From: Marisimplicoccus sp038110465 | Lineage (GTDB): Bacteria; Bacteroidota; Bacteroidia; Flavobacteriales; Flavobacteriaceae | Direction of reading: 5' to 3' | DNA length: 64,000 nt | Assembly: GCA_038110465.1 (NCBI GenBank) | Contig: JAYNJU010000004.1 | Coordinates: forward strand, 1-64,000 | Shown: positions 61,523 to 64,000 of the stretch, piece after piece | Position numbering within the stretch: position 1 is the first letter of the stretch | Layout of the letters: every line of letters starts with the position of its first letter | The notes under the pieces: model-generated | What the model was told of the DNA's origin: nothing | Databases searched by the model: none | The model's input: the letters and a program-made list of their open reading frames with translations, nothing else | Made by a program: the position numbers and the translations under genes

Positions 61523-63005
61523 TAATCTTCAGAAGTTTCTGAATCCTATCATCCCATATATTAATAATTTCGATAGAATTAAATTTTTCATCTGGTTTAA
61601 AAGATTTTTCTCTAACCCATAAGGCTTTAAGACTTTCAATATCTTTCCAAAATCCAGTAGCTAATCCAGCAAGAAATGCAACACCTAAAGCAGTAGTCTC
61701 TGTTGTTTTTGGTCTTATTACAGAAGTGTTCAATAAGTTTGCTTGAATTTGCATCAATAAATTATTATTACTAGCTCCCCCGTCAACTTTTAAATCGGTA
61801 AATTGAATACCAGCATCTTTTTCCATTTCAACAATAATATCTCTTGTTCTAAGTGCAATTGACTCAAGTGCTGCTCTTGCTATATGACCATTCTCTGTTC
61901 CCCTTGTAATTCCAAAAATTGTTCCTTGAACATATGGATCCCAATATGGTGCAGCTAATCCTGATAATGCAGGAATAAAAGTTAAACCTCCGTTATCTGA
62001 TACAGTATTTGCCAGTTGTTCAACCTCAGGTGAAGATTTTATAATACCTAATTTGTCTCGTAACCATTGAATTAAAGCACCTGCAACAAAAACACTACCC
62101 TCTAGTGCATAAGTTAGCTTTCCATTAATTCTCCATGCAATAGTAGAGAGCATTTTATTTTTGGATTTTACAAAGTTAGAGCCAGTATTCATCATGCAAA
62201 AACATCCTGTTCCATAAGTATTTTTAATATCACCTTCTTCAATACATAGTTGTCCAAAAAGAGCAGCTTGCTGATCACCTGCAATACCTGAAATAGGAAT
62301 TTTAGATCCAACTATACTCTCATCTATATATGCTGAGACAGATGAAGAGTCAACTACACTAGGTAGAATATTTCTTGGTATTTTAAATAAATCAAGTAAT
62401 TCTGGATCCCAATTATCATCTTTAATATTATATAATAATGTTCTACTAGCATTTGAAGGATCAGTTATATGTGATTTTCCTTTGGTTAAATTCCAAATAA
62501 GCCAAGTATCAATTGTACCAAATAATAATTCATTATTTAATGCTCTTGATCTTAAATCTAAATTGTTATCAAGTATCCATTTGATTTTAGTTCCAGAGAA
62601 GTAAGCATCTATTACTAGCCCTGTTTTATTTTGAATTAATTCAGTCTTATTATTTTCTTTTAGTTCATCACAAAATTTTGCAGTTCTTCTATCTTGCCAA
62701 ACAATTGCATTATAAACGGGTTTACCATTTTGCTTATCCCAAATTATCGTAGTTTCTCTTTGATTAGTAATACCAATTGAATCAATTTCATCTGGTGTTA
62801 TTTTTGAATCTTTAATCACATCAGTTATGGCTTTAAGCTGAGTATTCCATATTTCAATTGCGTCGTGCTCCACCCAACCCTCTTTTGGAAAAAATTGATT
62901 GAATTCATATTGAGCAATATTGATAATATTCGCATTTTTATCAAAAATTATTGCTCTTGAACTTGTTGTGCCTGCATCTATAGATAGAATATATTTTTTA
63001 TTCAT
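61515..63005 (-). CDS. glpK: glycerol kinase
   Basis: An ATP-dependent kinase making glycerol-3-phosphate. The 496-residue protein of the FGGY family has SIDAGTTSSRAIIFD at the N-terminus, GITNQRETT near residue 79, IVWQDRRT, ASRTLLYNI and the FGGY-type GLAAPYWD...GTIFGITRG segment near 345. It leads the glycerol run. A short 14-codon frame upstream (63028-63072) was judged not to be real. Confidence 0.97.
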   Translation of the reverse strand: MNKKYILSIDAGTTSSRAIIFDKNANIINIAQYEFNQFFPKEGWVEHDAIEIWNTQLKAITDVIKDSKITPDEIDSIGITNQRETTIIWDKQNGKPVYNAIVWQDRRTAKFCDELKENNKTELIQNKTGLVIDAYFSGTKIKWILDNNLDLRSRALNNELLFGTIDTWLIWNLTKGKSHITDPSNASRTLLYNIKDDNWDPELLDLFKIPRNILPSVVDSSSVSAYIDESIVGSKIPISGIAGDQQAALFGQLCIEEGDIKNTYGTGCFCMMNTGSNFVKSKNKMLSTIAWRINGKLTYALEGSVFVAGALIQWLRDKLGIIKSSPEVEQLANTVSDNGGLTFIPALSGLAAPYWDPYVQGTIFGITRGTENGHIARAALESIALRTRDIIVEMEKDAGIQFTDLKVDGGASNNNLLMQIQANLLNTSVIRPKTTETTALGVAFLAGLATGFWKDIESLKALWVREKSFKPDEKFNSIEIINIWDDRIQKLLKINE

Positions 63006-63088
63006 TTTCTAATTAGTTTTATATTTTTCAAACCAAGATAAGAATCATTAAAATTTTTATAAGTTTTTTCATTGTTTTTAATTTAAGT

Positions 63089-63838
63089 TTATCTTAGGAA
63101 GCTCCCACCATTAATATCAATTGTGGATCCAGTTGAGTGATCAAGTTTTCCAGCAACTATCAAAGAAATAATAGGCGAAATATCACTTGGCTCTGTTAAT
63201 CTATCTAATGTAATATCTTTTTTAATAGCATCTTCTCCATACTCATCGATGAAGCTTTTTGCCATTTCTGTTCTTACAAATCCTGGGGCGATACTGATAG
63301 CTACAATATTGTCTGATTCACCAAATGACCTTGACATTGTTTTAGTTAAAGAAATTAATCCGCCCTTTGAACATGCATATGAGACATAATCTTGCTGTTC
63401 TCCCCTAAATGCTGCTCTTGATGAAATATTAATGATTCTTAATCTTGAATTAATATTTTCAATTCTTTTAAATTTTATAAACTCTTTAAATATTAGAGAT
63501 GGAGCTTTTAAATTTATATTAATTGTATTATCAAAATTTTGTTCCCATTTTTGAATATCTGACGATATATTAGTTGATTCGGCAATACCTGCATTATTTA
63601 TTATACAGTCAGGGAAGTAAATTTTATTAATGGTTTCGTTAACTAGATTTTCAACTTCAATAACTGAATTTAAATCTGCTTTAATTAAGTAAGAATTAGA
63701 ACTAAATTTTGAATGCAAAGTTTCTAAATTTGATTTACTAGTATTGTAATGAAGAACAACTGTGTGTCCTTCACTTAAAAGATCTTTTGCTATTTGTAGC
63801 CCAATTCCTTTTGATGACCCTGTTAATAAAACTTTCAA
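63089..63838 (-). CDS. short-chain dehydrogenase/reductase, FabG-like
   Basis: A 249-residue SDR with the TGSSKGIGLQIA Rossmann motif at residues 6-17, NNAG near 84, and the Ser...Tyr-x-x-x-Lys site (NISSRAAFRGEQQDYVSYACSKGG). A late DINGGSF resembles 3-oxoacyl-ACP reductases, though single SDRs of this kind are usually not the main fatty-acid enzyme. The start is TTG 63838 because an in-frame TAG lies two codons upstream and no ATG is near. Confidence 0.88.
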   Translation of the reverse strand: MKVLLTGSSKGIGLQIAKDLLSEGHTVVLHYNTSKSNLETLHSKFSSNSYLIKADLNSVIEVENLVNETINKIYFPDCIINNAGIAESTNISSDIQKWEQNFDNTININLKAPSLIFKEFIKFKRIENINSRLRIINISSRAAFRGEQQDYVSYACSKGGLISLTKTMSRSFGESDNIVAISIAPGFVRTEMAKSFIDEYGEDAIKKDITLDRLTEPSDISPIISLIVAGKLDHSTGSTIDINGGSFLR

Positions 63839-63870
63839 TTTCTACTCTTTGTAGTTAATGTAATAAAAAA

Positions 63871-64000
63871 TTAAAGAATTAATAAATTAAATATCCAAAC
63901 AGAAAATATTCCCCAAAATGTTCCTGTTACCATACTTAGAATCGCTAGCACAATTGCATGTGGCATTAATTCTTTTTTATATGCAGCAGTAACAGCAGGT
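63871..64000 (-). CDS. C-terminal end of an integral membrane protein (partial)
   Basis: The minus strand is open from the window edge for 42 codons and stops at TAA (63871-63873). The end reads PAVTAAYKKELMPHAIVLAI then a hydrophobic segment ending SVWIFNLLIL. The layout recalls the last helices of a DUF819-type or similar transporter. Too little is present to name it. Confidence 0.5.
   Translation of the reverse strand, partial: PAVTAAYKKELMPHAIVLAILSMVTGTFWGIFSVWIFNLLIL

Noticed and set aside
63028..63072. A 14-codon frame (MKKLIKILMILILV) between the SDR gene and glpK on the minus strand
   Set aside because: Looks like a leader peptide by position, but it has no regulatory amino acid pattern, no terminator or antiterminator follows it, and chance frames of this size are common in AT-rich DNA. 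Possibly a relic of a signal sequence.
1..64000. Mobile elements, CRISPR arrays, phage genes, rRNA or direct-repeat structures
   Set aside because: None was seen on reading either strand. Gene content is housekeeping throughout, and the A/T runs are simple base-composition effects. No gap between genes exceeds 300 bases.

Overview
The window is about 64 kb of AT-rich (roughly 30% G+C by eye), very densely packed chromosome from a bacterium of the phylum Bacteroidota, most likely a marine member of the Flavobacteriia. Reasons: flavobacterial gene orders (cdsA-psd; nqrABCDEF-apbE; pheA-tyrA-DAHP synthase/chorismate mutase-aspC), a methionine synthase split into two genes, many lipoproteins with short lipoboxes, Bacteroidota-type promoters (TTTG, about 19 nt, TAnnTTTG) and almost no Shine-Dalgarno sequences. 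Sodium bioenergetics (Na+-NQR and a K+-dependent membrane pyrophosphatase of the Na+ type) fit a marine life. No mobile element, phage, CRISPR array or rRNA operon was seen. This is a core-genome region with one tRNA, and its novelty lies mostly in its control regions and in a few aberrant proteins.

Layout. 1-6.2 kb: end of an upstream gene, cdsA and psd (phospholipids), valS, an aminotransferase and murB. 6.2-11.3 kb: dtd, rsgA, gpmI, a thioredoxin-like lipoprotein, map and a methyltransferase. 11.3-18 kb: the complete Na+-NQR operon nqrABCDEF followed by apbE, whose product flavinylates NqrB and NqrC. 18.1-19.8 kb: pruA. 19.8-25.2 kb: a six-gene minus-strand operon pheA-tyrA-aroG/CM-aspC-rsmG-PPIase, preceded by a leader with a Phe/Tyr-rich 15-codon peptide, an antiterminator and a terminator. 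25.2-29.2 kb: metK-metY-metX-osmC, preceded by a structured leader that looks like a SAM-II-class riboswitch. 29.3-34.5 kb: deoxynucleoside kinase, a QueF-like protein without the catalytic Cys, a DUF6580-type membrane protein, and split metH. 34.6-40.6 kb: hppA, pdhB, a bifunctional-nuclease-domain protein, thyA, folA, fabD. 40.6-47.5 kb: two amidohydrolases, a DegT aminotransferase, waaA, an alkaline phosphatase, two tandem small membrane proteins and tRNA-Leu(UAG). 47.6-57.7 kb: M20 dipeptidase, ruvC, a TonB-C-like lipoprotein, a small four-cysteine membrane protein, an atypical Nramp-family transporter, lipA, lpxK, a Nif3-like protein, a coiled-coil protein with a decayed zinc ribbon, glycosylasparaginase, a Ste24-like protease and two small membrane proteins. 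57.7-64 kb: a glycerol/glycerophosphodiester operon (glpK-glpD-glpF-SDR-GDPD), an SDR and the end of a further membrane protein.

How the genes work together. The aromatic operon couples synthesis of the shikimate-pathway precursor to both the Phe and Tyr branches, and the leader appears to sense charged tRNA-Phe and tRNA-Tyr. The methionine operon (MetX, MetY, MetK) plus B12-dependent MetH forms a methionine/SAM cycle, and the metK leader is placed to sense SAM. The glycerol operon imports glycerol, phosphorylates it, oxidises glycerol-3-phosphate and also draws glycerol-3-phosphate from phosphodiesters. Na+-NQR and the pyrophosphatase would both charge a sodium gradient. Ten convergent gene pairs abut or overlap at their stops, leaving no room for intergenic terminators.

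All functional calls come from reading motifs and remembered family sequences. No database search was possible.
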